From a virus, in IMG/VR virus record IMGVR_UViG_3300043788_000228, positions 1 through 48,003 of that record: 48,003 bases of DNA. One strand, written 5' to 3'. The notes below the pieces were generated by a model that saw only the letters and a list, made by a program, of their open reading frames with translations, did no database searches and was not told where the DNA came from. The position numbers and the translations under genes are program-made. Position 1 is the stretch's first letter, and the number at the start of each line of letters is the position of its first letter. Below are positions 24,375-32,975 of this stretch, one piece after another.

Positions 24375-24668
24375 CTAGCCCCCGAGGTTTTTCGCTTCGG
24401 CTGTAAGTAGCGCACCGATGAGCGCGTAGATTTCTGCCGGAGTGTACTTCGCGATGATTTGCGCAGCTACACTCTCCGCGCTGCCTTCGACTGCATTGAA
24501 AATGACGCCGATGATGCCGCCGATCTTCACGCTTTGAAGTACGTCCACGATGAAGGTCTGTAGCTCGCCTTCGCCTTTAGCGATGATCGCTTCGATTGCG
24601 GTCGAGTCCGCATTGTAGTAGGCAACGAGCGCATCCGCAATCGCGCCTTGAATGGTGGGATTAGCCAT
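24375..24668 (-). CDS. Hypothetical small protein, hydrophobic
   Basis: 97 residues from ATG 24668, overlapping the previous stop by eight bases; earlier in-frame starts would run across the gene upstream. It is Ala/Ile-rich with one hydrophobic stretch (IGGIIGVIFNAVEG) and acidic flanks. It follows the endolysin and a hydrophobic protein, so it may belong to the lysis group; this is inference. Confidence 0.55.
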   Translation of the reverse strand: MANPTIQGAIADALVAYYNADSTAIEAIIAKGEGELQTFIVDVLQSVKIGGIIGVIFNAVEGSAESVAAQIIAKYTPAEIYALIGALLTAEAKNLGG

Positions 24669-24891
24669 TTGAGTTCGTTCCTTTTGCCGCCGCGACGGCG
24701 CGTAGAGCAGGAGTGATGACATTAGCGATGAGGTACCCAAGATAGTTCGCCTTGGCGTACGCGAGATACTCTTCGAGCGAGTGCGCTCCGGCCGCCGAAG
24801 CGGCCGTGAGCAAACCTGCCAATAAGGCAGCGCCGGTGATATACGCGCTGTGCAACGCCGCCCAAAGCGCTGCCTCGACTTTTGCCGCCAT
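24661..24891 (-). CDS. Hydrophobic small protein, holin candidate
   Basis: 76 residues from ATG 24891 (82 from GTG 24909). There are two hydrophobic stretches, AYITGAALLAGLLTAASAAG and YLGYLIANVITPALRAVAA, with a charged loop between and a Lys end. It lies directly downstream of the amidase endolysin. A holin role fits size and context, though the segments are Ala-rich and could be amphipathic helices. Confidence 0.5.
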   Translation of the reverse strand: MAAKVEAALWAALHSAYITGAALLAGLLTAASAAGAHSLEEYLAYAKANYLGYLIANVITPALRAVAAAKGTNSNG

Positions 24892-24918
24892 AGCAAGAGT
24901 ATACCGCACGGCTGCCCG

Positions 24919-25440
24919 TTACCCTAGAGCGGCGGCCGTCTTGGACCGCAAATCCGGTAGGAACGCTTCAAGCTGCGTCCCAGGACACGCGGTCGCGTAC
25001 GGGCCCGGATTGTCCGGGTAATACATCTTCACCACGTCCCCGTGCCCGATGGTCCGTGAGATTGAGGGATAGCGCCGATGGAGATCGATTGAGAGTGCCA
25101 ACAGGCTATCAAGCTGCGCGCTCGTCGGAGGACCCGTATGGCCCGAATCGTCCTCCTGGAAATTACCGATGAGGCAAATATCCACGGAGGCCATATTATC
25201 GCCGTAGGCCGCCGACGGCTCGACATCCAGAGGGCGTCCTGTGTAGACCGCGCCGTCCGGCGTGATAACGAAGTTGTAGCCGATTTCAGCCCACCCTTCG
25301 GCACGATGCTCGACGTCGATCTCCAACGGCGTTTGCGTGAGTGCGCCAGCCGAATGGTGTACAATCATGTCCGTAATCGTACCCGATCGCGGAGTCATAG
25401 GGAACGCTGGAGTCGGATACGACACGGGAATGATGTTCAT
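24919..25440 (-). CDS. N-acetylmuramoyl-L-alanine amidase (endolysin)
   Basis: 173 residues. Amidase_2/PGRP fold: MIVHHSAG (zinc ligand at H28/H29), EIGYNFVITPDGAVYTGRP, IGHGDV (H133) and ATACPG (C152) provide the zinc site and core. It cleaves the amide bond between N-acetylmuramic acid and the stem peptide. There is no signal peptide or cell-wall-binding domain, so it probably needs a holin. ATG overlaps the previous stop (ATGA). Confidence 0.9.
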   Translation of the reverse strand: MNIIPVSYPTPAFPMTPRSGTITDMIVHHSAGALTQTPLEIDVEHRAEGWAEIGYNFVITPDGAVYTGRPLDVEPSAAYGDNMASVDICLIGNFQEDDSGHTGPPTSAQLDSLLALSIDLHRRYPSISRTIGHGDVVKMYYPDNPGPYATACPGTQLEAFLPDLRSKTAAALG

Positions 25441-26522
25441 TTTACGACGACCTCGAAATTAGATATGCGCAGAGTGCTCAAAAAATAAGATACAGCTACC
25501 GGAATCGAACTGGGATACCCCGGATTATCGGCGCGCTCAATTGTGTATATTCCCCAGCAGCAGCCGTTCTCGCTTGTGTCCATGCCGTAATTTACCAATG
25601 CGTCATAGAGCGCTGCTGCATTCGGATCGCTCGGGCGCACGACGAGCGAAGGGTTCAATCGCACCCGCGTACATGTATCGCGGCAATTGAACGATGCATT
25701 CATGGCATTTACTGGAACGGTTCCGCCACACGTACCGGAGACGTTACATGGCCACTCTGCGTGCAACGCGTGCAGAATCGGCTTTGACACCACACCTAAG
25801 GCGCTGCCGGTATTAGCGTTCATCTCGTAGTACGTGAGATCGCCTTCGATGTCCTCGCCGCAAAGCGATGCTACCCCATTACACGTCTCGGCGGGCATAA
25901 CGCCGTTCATTTGGACATGATCCCCAGAGTATGCCGAGTACGACGTGCCTGCGCCGGTGAACCCGTATCCATCCCACCCCCGGCAGTCGCCTGAAGGACT
26001 CGTCAACTGAATAAGCTCGCTCATCTCGTCGCCCGTCGTTACAAGCGCTGCCATATCTGCCGGAATCGGCCAGCCTACGAGCGTCGGTGCCGCGATGTTC
26101 GCAGGCACCGCATGACTGGACGTAGACTTCACACCGTAGAGCGCCGCACCCGCAGGTACCACTTCGTAGCGGTAAGGCGCATTCAAGTTTGGTGCTCCGC
26201 TGATTTGCGTAGCGGCGTACGCGATTTTTGTCGTCGAATTTGCGGCTACTGTCCACGTGTTGACCGGCGTATTCCAATAGTCTGCGGCTGCCATCGCTTG
26301 GCATCCCGTATTATCCAGCATATGAACTGCGGACGCCGTGGCCGCTGGCGGCACAGGCGTCGGCATAGGAGTAGCAACTGGCGTGGGGGATACAAGCGTG
26401 CAGTTGATATTCGATGGGGTAACCGTGCATATATGCGGCATTGGACTTACCTGCGCGCTCGCATGCGCGCACGATAGCCCAAGGATGGCAGTAGCTAGGC
26501 CTGATAGCCAAATACGATTCAT
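25437..26522 (-). CDS. Exported protein sharing a C-terminal module with the + strand 953-residue protein
   Basis: 361 residues with signal peptide (IWLSGLATAILGLSCAHASA) and a short Thr-Pro linker near 45-58. The ~300-residue domain has eight or more Cys, plus WPIPADMAA, DGYGFTG and LHALHAEWPC. It ends RVRLNPSLVV..., LYDALVNYGMDTSENG, as in the C-terminus of the 6046-8907 product. The overall layout resembles a bacterial secreted-protein family whose members end in 'LRLKAS...L..YG...AD.G'; I cannot name its activity. It is next to the endolysin, so it could act on the envelope. Confidence 0.6.
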   Translation of the reverse strand: MNRIWLSGLATAILGLSCAHASAQVSPMPHICTVTPSNINCTLVSPTPVATPMPTPVPPAATASAVHMLDNTGCQAMAAADYWNTPVNTWTVAANSTTKIAYAATQISGAPNLNAPYRYEVVPAGAALYGVKSTSSHAVPANIAAPTLVGWPIPADMAALVTTGDEMSELIQLTSPSGDCRGWDGYGFTGAGTSYSAYSGDHVQMNGVMPAETCNGVASLCGEDIEGDLTYYEMNANTGSALGVVSKPILHALHAEWPCNVSGTCGGTVPVNAMNASFNCRDTCTRVRLNPSLVVRPSDPNAAALYDALVNYGMDTSENGCCWGIYTIERADNPGYPSSIPVAVSYFLSTLRISNFEVVVK

Positions 26523-26917
26523 GTCTTATCCTCGCAGAGTAGATCAGCGCTCAAGACTTGATTCGGATCAAGTAGCCTAGCCGGCATCGTCACCGCGATC
26601 ATCATACGCGTGGGATACCATGCCGGTACGACCGGATAGTCTTTGCGCTGTAAGTGCGTCACACCCCACGTTGTTATTTCATCTGTTCGTAGATCGGCGG
26701 GTAGCCTGCGCCACTGGGCTACGATACTAGAAGGCGGCTGACCGAGCAGGTACAGACGTATGCCGCCAATTTCTACGGCGCGCTGAGTCCGCGCGGTTAC
26801 GGCAAACGTCGGCTCAGATTGAAGCGATTCCACAGCCGTGCGCGCAGGCGTACTCCAGCGCACGCCTAGCGTGTGTACAACGCTATGAGCGCAAATAACT
26901 AAAGCCGCAAGTATCAA
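26519..26917 (-). CDS. Membrane-anchored or exported small protein
   Basis: 132 residues from TTG 26917, chosen because it overlaps the preceding TGA (TTGA); a longer frame would lie inside the gene upstream. ILAALVICAHSVVHTLG is an N-terminal membrane anchor or signal peptide. The rest is soluble, with no recognised motif. By position between a holin-like protein and the exported protein it could be a spanin-like factor, but the sequence does not show it. Confidence 0.5.
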   Translation of the reverse strand: MILAALVICAHSVVHTLGVRWSTPARTAVESLQSEPTFAVTARTQRAVEIGGIRLYLLGQPPSSIVAQWRRLPADLRTDEITTWGVTHLQRKDYPVVPAWYPTRMMIAVTMPARLLDPNQVLSADLLCEDKT

Positions 26918-27171
26918 TGTCCGCGCTCGATGTACGTTGCAGCGACTGCGGTGATGATCCCAATGAGGATTGTCACGAATGTTCCGCCGACGATTGTTGC
27001 TACTTTGATCCAAGAAAAGAAGCCCATCATGTATTTACCCTCGTCGTTCAACCCGCCGAGCAGCGCCATGCGTATCTCTTTCACGTCCCGCATGCCGGCT
27101 ACAATGCCTTGATACTCGCTCGACTCAAGTCGAACGTAGCGCTTGTCCAGTGCGTCGAAGTCTCCGTACAT
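26914..27171 (-). CDS. Holin-like / XhlA-type membrane protein
   Basis: 85 residues: a charged helical N-terminus (DALDKRYVRLESSEYQGIV) and one strong transmembrane segment (IVGGTFVTILIGIITAVAA) at the C-terminus. This is the layout of haemolysin XhlA-type phage proteins that assist lysis. GGGAGG precedes the ATG. It is a better holin candidate by layout than the protein at 24661. Confidence 0.55.
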   Translation of the reverse strand: MYGDFDALDKRYVRLESSEYQGIVAGMRDVKEIRMALLGGLNDEGKYMMGFFSWIKVATIVGGTFVTILIGIITAVAATYIERGH

Positions 27172-27180
27172 TGTGCCTCC

Positions 27181-27501
27181 CTACCCGACCAGGATACCAT
27201 AGTTACCGGCTACCGTAGCACGAAGCACGATCTCCGAAGATGTCCAATCTGAGCCGTCGTGCGAGCCGTCGTAAACACTTCCCGCAACTTGCGCGCGCCA
27301 GAGAATATAGCCGCTCGGTATGCGTCCGAGCTTGTGCGGTAACGTCGTATCTGTTGTGCCAATCGCGACTATTCCGAGATACCAAAATGATCCGATCCTC
27401 GTTTGTCCAACGAGTGGCTTAAGTATCGGTAGTCCTGTGTTATAGAAAAGATTTGCGCGGTTTACGGACGGAGTTTCTGAGGCGTTTTTAACGACAGACA
27501 T
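27181..27501 (-). CDS. Tail fibre/receptor-binding subunit, small
   Basis: 106 residues. LPHKLGRIPSGYILWRAQ and SDWTSSEIVLRATVAG are typical of the C-terminal tip of phage tail fibre proteins. Overlaps the preceding gene by 14 bases. It probably forms a virion surface protein along with the two proteins before it. Confidence 0.6.
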   Translation of the reverse strand: MSVVKNASETPSVNRANLFYNTGLPILKPLVGQTRIGSFWYLGIVAIGTTDTTLPHKLGRIPSGYILWRAQVAGSVYDGSHDGSDWTSSEIVLRATVAGNYGILVG

Positions 27502-28210
27502 AAAACACCGTAGCGGTGATAGCTCCGATACTAGCGCCAGTCACGTTAACTAGGCCGATGGTCGCAGGTGTCGTATCGCCTATGATTACTGGTTCTAGAT
27601 TATTCGATGCGCCGGTAAGTAAAGGCCATGTTTCTCCAGTAACGCACTGATTTGCCGTCGTCGTTCCGCTGCAAAGTCCCGTGCCTACGCTCGTGCAATT
27701 TACCGAAAAAGATCGAGCATTATTACTATCGCAATTTGTTATCGATCCGCCCGATACCGCGCACAAAGCCTCAGGCGCAAGCGTCGAAATAGTTACCGAG
27801 TTTGCGGATATAGCAGGGGCATTCAACTGGCCTGCGGATGAGAAACTAAACATGCACGAAAAGTTAGGGCACAGCGTCATACTACTAGCGGGCGATTCGA
27901 TACCGCCTTCAGATGTCTCCAAGCTACCAAGCACACCGAAGTTACCTCCAGTAGCAACACACCCCAGCGGAGTCGGTGTGCCGCCGATAGTTTCCCAGCC
28001 AAACGCGGAGCATGTCACATTTGCAACAACCGTACTACTGGACGGTACAAGCTGCGCCGTAGTAGTAAACCCAACCTGCCCATTCGATGGTACGCTCACT
28101 GATCCCGTAAAAAGAGGCGGAAGAGCTGTAGCGCCGACCACTCCTCCGAAGAGCGCCAGTGCGAGCCATGTTAGCATTGTCAGCCATAACGGCGTCGGTC
28201 GCGTGAGCAT
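27488..28210 (-). CDS. Fibre-like protein with N-terminal membrane/signal segment
   Basis: 240 residues. LWLTMLTWLALALFGGVVGATALP is a hydrophobic N-terminal signal or anchor. The rest is beta-rich with many Thr/Ser and four or more Cys, closing IGAITATVFYVCR. The end resembles phage fibre tips, but the signal is unusual for a virion protein. It starts one base before the fibre gene upstream ends. Confidence 0.55.
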   Translation of the reverse strand: MLTRPTPLWLTMLTWLALALFGGVVGATALPPLFTGSVSVPSNGQVGFTTTAQLVPSSSTVVANVTCSAFGWETIGGTPTPLGCVATGGNFGVLGSLETSEGGIESPASSMTLCPNFSCMFSFSSAGQLNAPAISANSVTISTLAPEALCAVSGGSITNCDSNNARSFSVNCTSVGTGLCSGTTTANQCVTGETWPLLTGASNNLEPVIIGDTTPATIGLVNVTGASIGAITATVFYVCR

Positions 28211-28211
28211 A

Positions 28212-28625
28212 TTATTGTCCTATCGCAATATAGAAGGCGGACACGGTTGAACCGATCGATCCGCCGGTTGTGATTGCCTGGAATCCGCTTACCGTAAAAT
28301 TAGAAATTACGATACCTCCGAGCGACGCCACCGGCGATCCGATAGACGTAAGCGTCACGTTTGCGATTACGCCGAAACACACAGTCGGAAAAGCCGTAGT
28401 AAAATCAATTGTAGACGATAGTTCCGAACCGTCCGCGGGAACGTTCGCAATCGTTCCCCACTGAATGATGATCCCGCCGGGTAGCGTCATCGAGCCGCTG
28501 GGCCCGGCTTGACTAAGAATGCCCGAGTTTATGAAGTTTGCCAGGACGGAGAAATTAGCATTCACCTGTCCGGCTTGAGCTAACGTATTCGGAACAAATA
28601 CATTCGGTATCGTAACAAGCGACAT
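28212..28625 (-). CDS. Tail fibre protein (gp53-like C-terminal domain)
   Basis: 137 residues. N-terminus IPNVFVPNTLAQAGQVNANF is the common fibre trunk start (pN...aNxNFxxL). The C-terminal part, MTLPGGIIIQWGTIANVPAD then TTAFPTVCFGVIANV, matches the putative tail-fibre gp53-like C-terminal domain. It would be part of the receptor-binding apparatus. Confidence 0.72.
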   Translation of the reverse strand: MSLVTIPNVFVPNTLAQAGQVNANFSVLANFINSGILSQAGPSGSMTLPGGIIIQWGTIANVPADGSELSSTIDFTTAFPTVCFGVIANVTLTSIGSPVASLGGIVISNFTVSGFQAITTGGSIGSTVSAFYIAIGQ

Positions 28626-28626
28626 A

Positions 28627-30285
28627 CTACGTCCTTCCCTGCTGACAGTACGTTCCCGTTATTCCGCCAAAAATCCACGGTAGACTTCCGCCGTTCGTAC
28701 TGATACCAAACGCGCATGATTCAAATTGGTCGTCCACGTCCACGCGTGAGTTCGGTGCCTCAAACGGCACAAAAAATGCTTGTGCTGCCCACACGCCGAC
28801 GTTCCAATCCATAACGTTCCACATCCCGCCGCCCGCCGGTGGCACGAGTGCTAGCGGAAGATCGACATTAGTTTCCGTGGCGCCGTAATCAAAAGAGAGT
28901 GTAAGTTGCCCAGTAAACGCCCCTGAAACATACAGTTCCGGGTAGACGCGTTTGAGCGATTTTATCGTGCCAGGTACTCCGACTTTAAAGTATTTCGTTT
29001 GCATCGAAGCGGGTATATTTGCGCCTGCATCGGTTGCGATCTCGCCGCCAAGCGGATAAATATCCCAGTCGTAAATAACGGGCGTCGTAGCCGATCCCAT
29101 TACCATCTGAAACGGTTGCGGGTCGTTCGGCGCGTCCATCGCCGCCGCGCAACCGATTCCAGGCGTGGCCGTGAGGGCTCCGTCCCAAGCGTTGAGCAGA
29201 AGATTGTACGATACCATGACGTTCGGCGTAGGCGAGTTCGAGCAGTACCCGATATGCAGTCGGTTATTGTAGACGAACGAGAACGCAATCTGTCGATCGT
29301 TCGTGATTGGAAATCCGGGTATCGTCGGGTTATTGAGTATCCACGGTTCTATGTTCTCGGAGATCGTCACCGGAACGCCGCTACCGCCGATTGTGTACTC
29401 CGCCTGTCCGCCGAGAAAGTATACTGCGCCCTCATATGTCACCATCGAGTAGCCGGATACAACACCATCGGCGAAGCTCGGTATATCCTGTAGATCGTAA
29501 TTGGATACGCCGGTTCCGTACAGGATGCTCGCGCCAATGGTCATCCCAATGACAAGCATATCCACACCCCCTGTGGATAGTAAGGATAACCCCGTCACTG
29601 GGTACGAGAGATTGAACACCGCGTATCCAGGGAGCGTTTCGAAGCTAGCGATAATTCCATCGCCTGCGCCGTACACTATTCGTGGGTTATTCGGTATCCC
29701 GCCGAAGTACACGATCCCATTGACCAGCGCACACCACTGCGCTCCCGCCGCGTCGGCCCAACCGGCAGGCGTGTAGAGATTCACGCCGTCGTAGATATAC
29801 GGTCCGCCTGAGCCTGAGCAGATGACGATGACATCATTCGTGCCCCCACTGAATCCGGTATGGGTATTATTAGGATCGGCGCAAAGCACGTAGGTGGCCG
29901 GAGTCGGCGAACTCGACGTGCCGATTATGCCAATAGCTATGTTGTTGTCGTAGTCGTAGAGCGTATTTCCGACTTGCGCTAGTAGCTTGACCGTAGGCGG
30001 CACGACCGACGCGCCGTTCTTCACTGTCTGCCAGAAGCGCGCAGCGGATAGAATACCGCCCGTCGCGCCAATACCGGCTAGCCCCGTGCCGCGCTGCGTC
30101 ATTCCATTGCGCATGAGCCAGCCGCCAGCGTCTTGCAAGTAGCCGTTGATGGATTCAGTTAGCTGCGAATCGTCCACATCTTGCGGCACATCCTTGACGT
30201 TTAGGCCGCCGCGGAATCCGTATATGCCGAAGTCTTCGGTGCCGACCGTCTTACGCCGTGTGGGGCCCAATCGCGAGAAGGGCAT
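28627..30285 (-). CDS. Tail propeller/stabilisation protein (P22 gp10-like)
   Basis: 552 residues. Start region FGIYGFRGGLNVKDVPQDVD followed by repeated beta-propeller-like units (VYFGGIPNNPRIVYGAGDG; AVYFLGGQAEYTIGG; LHIGYCSNS). This is the layout of the gp10-type tail accessory factor that closes the portal channel in short-tailed phages. It directly follows the adaptor gene. Confidence 0.68.
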   Translation of the reverse strand: MPFSRLGPTRRKTVGTEDFGIYGFRGGLNVKDVPQDVDDSQLTESINGYLQDAGGWLMRNGMTQRGTGLAGIGATGGILSAARFWQTVKNGASVVPPTVKLLAQVGNTLYDYDNNIAIGIIGTSSSPTPATYVLCADPNNTHTGFSGGTNDVIVICSGSGGPYIYDGVNLYTPAGWADAAGAQWCALVNGIVYFGGIPNNPRIVYGAGDGIIASFETLPGYAVFNLSYPVTGLSLLSTGGVDMLVIGMTIGASILYGTGVSNYDLQDIPSFADGVVSGYSMVTYEGAVYFLGGQAEYTIGGSGVPVTISENIEPWILNNPTIPGFPITNDRQIAFSFVYNNRLHIGYCSNSPTPNVMVSYNLLLNAWDGALTATPGIGCAAAMDAPNDPQPFQMVMGSATTPVIYDWDIYPLGGEIATDAGANIPASMQTKYFKVGVPGTIKSLKRVYPELYVSGAFTGQLTLSFDYGATETNVDLPLALVPPAGGGMWNVMDWNVGVWAAQAFFVPFEAPNSRVDVDDQFESCAFGISTNGGSLPWIFGGITGTYCQQGRT

Positions 30286-30287
30286 AC

Positions 30288-31373
30288 TCAGTACCAGAAC
30301 GGGCGCGTAGACCCGTGCATTGGCGAGCTTACATCGCGCACCTGACCGCTCTTCGGAACTAGGCGGCGCTGCATTGCCGTCTTGATCTCTTCGATCGTTT
30401 CGGCAAGCTGCGGCATGTAGATGTCTTTGGCCTCATCGCCACGGCCACGGTTCTCTAGTACGCGGCACATCGCCCAAAGGATTGCCGCTTCCTGCGCCAT
30501 CGAGTCCAAGTTTGTGAACGAGTTGGCCGTCGTGTCTGCCCATAGCGCCGGACGGCCGCGGTAGTACAAGTTCACCTGTCCGGCCATCGCAGGCGGGTAA
30601 AGCTGCATCACCATGAACCCGCCCGACGGGTAACTCGCGGTTGCGACGGTCGGCGGCATGCCGGCAGTGTTGAGCGGGTCCGATAGCGTGACCGGGGAGC
30701 CGATCGCCGCAGACCCCTGAAAAAAGTACGGACCGCCGTTATTCGTGCTCGCGTAGACTCTGTAGCCCGTACTATTTCCCATTTGCGGCGGAGAGCTTAC
30801 CTGCGCCTGAAATTCACCGGTGAGAACGCATGGCTGCGACTGCAATGATGCCGTCGATTCGCCCGCAGGATTGACGTACGTCGTCACGGCATAGATCGGC
30901 GCAGTGGTCGTAGATACGCCGCCGACCTGGCCGATGATCGGTGTCTGCGGCGCTGGCAGCGAGCCGCTTGGGCCAGTGCCGAAATCCGACGTGAGCAAGA
31001 ACGCCGTCGGCGGACCTGCGCCTACGCCGGGATACCCCGCAGCGAAATCCATGAACTTGATCGGATCGAACTGCTCAAGCGGGTAGACCGTCGAAGGCTG
31101 GAGCGGATTCGCTCCGGTCGGGTCCCCGGTTGAGTACGACGCCGAAACAATATCTTGAACGTCGTTATTGAGCGTGAGCAGGTTCTGCCCGTTGAGTACC
31201 GGGTACGCTTGAAAAAGATGAATGCCGCCCATGCGCGCCGTGACTTGCTCGATACCCGCGTTCAAGAACGACAAAATCGTCGCCGGTGTAGGCAACGTGT
31301 ATTCATCAACGCGATTCTGTACCATCGCAATTGCCGATGCGCCCGAATACCCGAGCGGAACGAAGTTTGGCAT
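30288..31373 (-). CDS. Head-tail adaptor (gp4-like) with inserted FN3-like domain
   Basis: 361 residues; ATG 31373 overlaps the previous stop (TAATG). The N-terminal (MVQNRVDEYTLPTPATILSFLNAGIEQV...) and C-terminal helices (AAILWAMCRVLENRGRGDEA) match the short-tailed phage connector that sits under the portal. Between them, about residues 140-240, IYAVTTYVNPAGES, GYRVYASTNNGGPYF form a fibronectin-III-like insertion. Such decoration on a connector is unusual. Confidence 0.65.
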   Translation of the reverse strand: MPNFVPLGYSGASAIAMVQNRVDEYTLPTPATILSFLNAGIEQVTARMGGIHLFQAYPVLNGQNLLTLNNDVQDIVSASYSTGDPTGANPLQPSTVYPLEQFDPIKFMDFAAGYPGVGAGPPTAFLLTSDFGTGPSGSLPAPQTPIIGQVGGVSTTTAPIYAVTTYVNPAGESTASLQSQPCVLTGEFQAQVSSPPQMGNSTGYRVYASTNNGGPYFFQGSAAIGSPVTLSDPLNTAGMPPTVATASYPSGGFMVMQLYPPAMAGQVNLYYRGRPALWADTTANSFTNLDSMAQEAAILWAMCRVLENRGRGDEAKDIYMPQLAETIEEIKTAMQRRLVPKSGQVRDVSSPMHGSTRPFWY

Positions 31374-31561
31374 TAGCGCTTACTCATTCGGCGCACACGC
31401 TTCGCTGCACGCTTACGGTATTTTTTCTTCGACTTTTTGCCCTTACGCGAGACTTTATACGCGATCGCAAGTTCTTGCGCGCGTGTGCGATCCTTGTGAT
31501 GTGGTCCTCGCTTGAGATCGTGTAACACGCTCTCGAAGCGCTCGCCTGCGCGTAACGGCAT
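31373..31561 (-). CDS. Small, very basic protein
   Basis: 62 residues; the C-terminal half is nearly all Lys/Arg (KGKKSKKKYRKRAAKRVRR). It probably binds DNA or RNA by charge, like other small basic phage proteins in this window. It could be packaged with the genome. No family recognised. Confidence 0.6.
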   Translation of the reverse strand: MPLRAGERFESVLHDLKRGPHHKDRTRAQELAIAYKVSRKGKKSKKKYRKRAAKRVRRMSKR

Positions 31562-31570
31562 ATTTCTCCA

Positions 31571-31810
31571 TTAGTGTCGTGTGGATACAGGCCCAGACGC
31601 GGGCTGCGTACCTGTATACGGCTCGGCGACCGTAAGCGGCGCCGTGACGTTGCCGGAAGCGATCTGCGCGATGAGCGCATTAGCCAGCATCTGGACTGCC
31701 GCGGCAAGCGCCATATCGTTATCGGTTGTTTGCGGTTGATTATTTCGACCCGCTACGCCCGAAGCGATATTGAGCGCCTGCTGCGCTGCCTGCGTCGGCG
31801 TGAGGGACAT
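31571..31810 (-). CDS. Hypothetical virion-block protein
   Basis: 79 residues, Ala/Gln/Thr-rich (TPTQAAQQALNIASGVAG; AAAVQMLANALIAQIASG). ATG 31810 overlaps the preceding stop by one base (TAATG). No motif seen. Confidence 0.55.
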   Translation of the reverse strand: MSLTPTQAAQQALNIASGVAGRNNQPQTTDNDMALAAAVQMLANALIAQIASGNVTAPLTVAEPYTGTQPASGPVSTRH

Positions 31811-31968
31811 TAGCGCTTACCGCCGCCCTTACGCACGCGCTTGGCTGTCCCGCGCTTGGACTTCTTCTTCCCGCGTTTAGACACTTTGCGCCCCTTCTTT
31901 TTGCCCTTTTGGTCCTTCTCTTCTTTCTCTTCCATCTGCTCGTCGTACTCGTCAGACTTCTTCACCAT
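31810..31968 (-). CDS. Small protein: acidic head, Lys/Arg tail
   Basis: 52 residues from ATG 31968. The N-terminus is acidic (KKSDEYDEQMEEKEEKD); the rest is Lys/Arg/Gly (KGKKKGRKVSKRGKKK..., KRVRKGGGKR). Stop overlaps the next ATG. The dipolar layout suggests a nucleic-acid condensing protein or an assembly tether, by inference. Confidence 0.6.
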   Translation of the reverse strand: MVKKSDEYDEQMEEKEEKDQKGKKKGRKVSKRGKKKSKRGTAKRVRKGGGKR

Positions 31969-32221
31969 TGGCTCCTTCTATCTTACGTCGATTGCTCTCG
32001 CGCGGCGCTTCCCACGCCGATACCGTACGGATACGCGGTGCTTCTTGCTTCACGCGCTTACCGGACATCACGCCAGAACAGTGCATTTGTCCACCTTGTA
32101 ACGCCGCGTTTTGACTATTACGCCACGGAGAAAGATCGTTGAGGAGCCCACCGGGAGTACGCGGGGGCTCCTCTTCCATCGGCAACCCGATTGCGAGTAT
32201 CACGCGCGATCGCTTTGCCAT
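31952..32221 (-). CDS. Hypothetical protein
   Basis: 89 residues, Pro/Arg-rich, with no recognised motif. It fits neatly between a virion protein and the basic protein, overlapping the latter by 17 bases. The C-terminus is charged (RRKIEGANGEEV). Confidence 0.5.
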   Translation of the reverse strand: MAKRSRVILAIGLPMEEEPPRTPGGLLNDLSPWRNSQNAALQGGQMHCSGVMSGKRVKQEAPRIRTVSAWEAPRESNRRKIEGANGEEV

Positions 32222-32227
32222 CTGCTA

Positions 32228-32974
32228 CTACCCTTCGACCAGATCGAGCGCCGTCACGAAATCGCGATCCACCGTCTGCGGCGCTTCCTTCTCAATCACA
32301 CGACGAATTTCGATGTACCCGAACTCCTGCCGCGACTCGTCTCCGACATCCTCGACTAGTGTCTCGTCGCCTTCCTGGTACACCGCTTTGAACACCGGAT
32401 TGCGCGTGTACGGCGCAGGCCACATACCCGTAAGGCGTAACAGTGCGGCGTCGCGCTCGCGCGCGTCCTGACTGTGCATCTGCTGGTAGTTACCCATGAA
32501 TCGATCCCACACGCCGTCATCGACGACGAGCATCGGTTCGGGATTTTCGGGATCGTCTTCCGGCGCCGGTTTGATATAGTACCAACGATTATTATGCTGG
32601 AACCGATACACGGCGGGTACGATCTTATGCTCGTACACGTTCATGTCCCGGCCCTCTTTGACTTCATCATAGACCGCTTGCGGGCCGACAAACTCCGCCT
32701 TGAGTACCTTGTCGCCTGCCATCGCCTGGCGCGCGCCGCGCCGGAACGAAACGCCAAACTTGACCACGTTTCGCGCCTTCGTGCGCGAATGGTTGATGAA
32801 GTAGATTTTCGGTCTGACGCCTGGAGCGTTATACGGCAAGCCTGGAATCGGCTCGCCCGCAAGCGTCCCGAGCGGACGCGCTCCCGCCTGCGCCGCGCTG
32901 CCGAGATCGCGGATTGCCGCATCCCGCATGAGCGCGGATGGCCCTGGACCCTGGTATGCCTCGACTCCGTGCAC
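32228..32974 (-). CDS. Hypothetical virion-block protein
   Basis: 248 residues from GTG 32974, chosen because GGAGG lies eight bases upstream; a longer frame would run into the gene before it. The protein has many Arg and acidic residues with segments VRPKIYFINHSRTKARNVVKF and HNNRWYYIKPAPEDDPENP. Its place between capsid-associated genes and the adaptor suggests a head protein. No family recognised. Confidence 0.6.
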   Translation of the reverse strand: MHGVEAYQGPGPSALMRDAAIRDLGSAAQAGARPLGTLAGEPIPGLPYNAPGVRPKIYFINHSRTKARNVVKFGVSFRRGARQAMAGDKVLKAEFVGPQAVYDEVKEGRDMNVYEHKIVPAVYRFQHNNRWYYIKPAPEDDPENPEPMLVVDDGVWDRFMGNYQQMHSQDARERDAALLRLTGMWPAPYTRNPVFKAVYQEGDETLVEDVGDESRQEFGYIEIRRVIEKEAPQTVDRDFVTALDLVEG

Positions 32975-32975
32975 G

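Noticed and set aside
24375-24896. 173-residue frame as a single gene
   Set aside because: The first 76 residues are a shifted reading of the upstream hydrophobic-protein gene; the ATG at 24668 gives a normal coupled gene.
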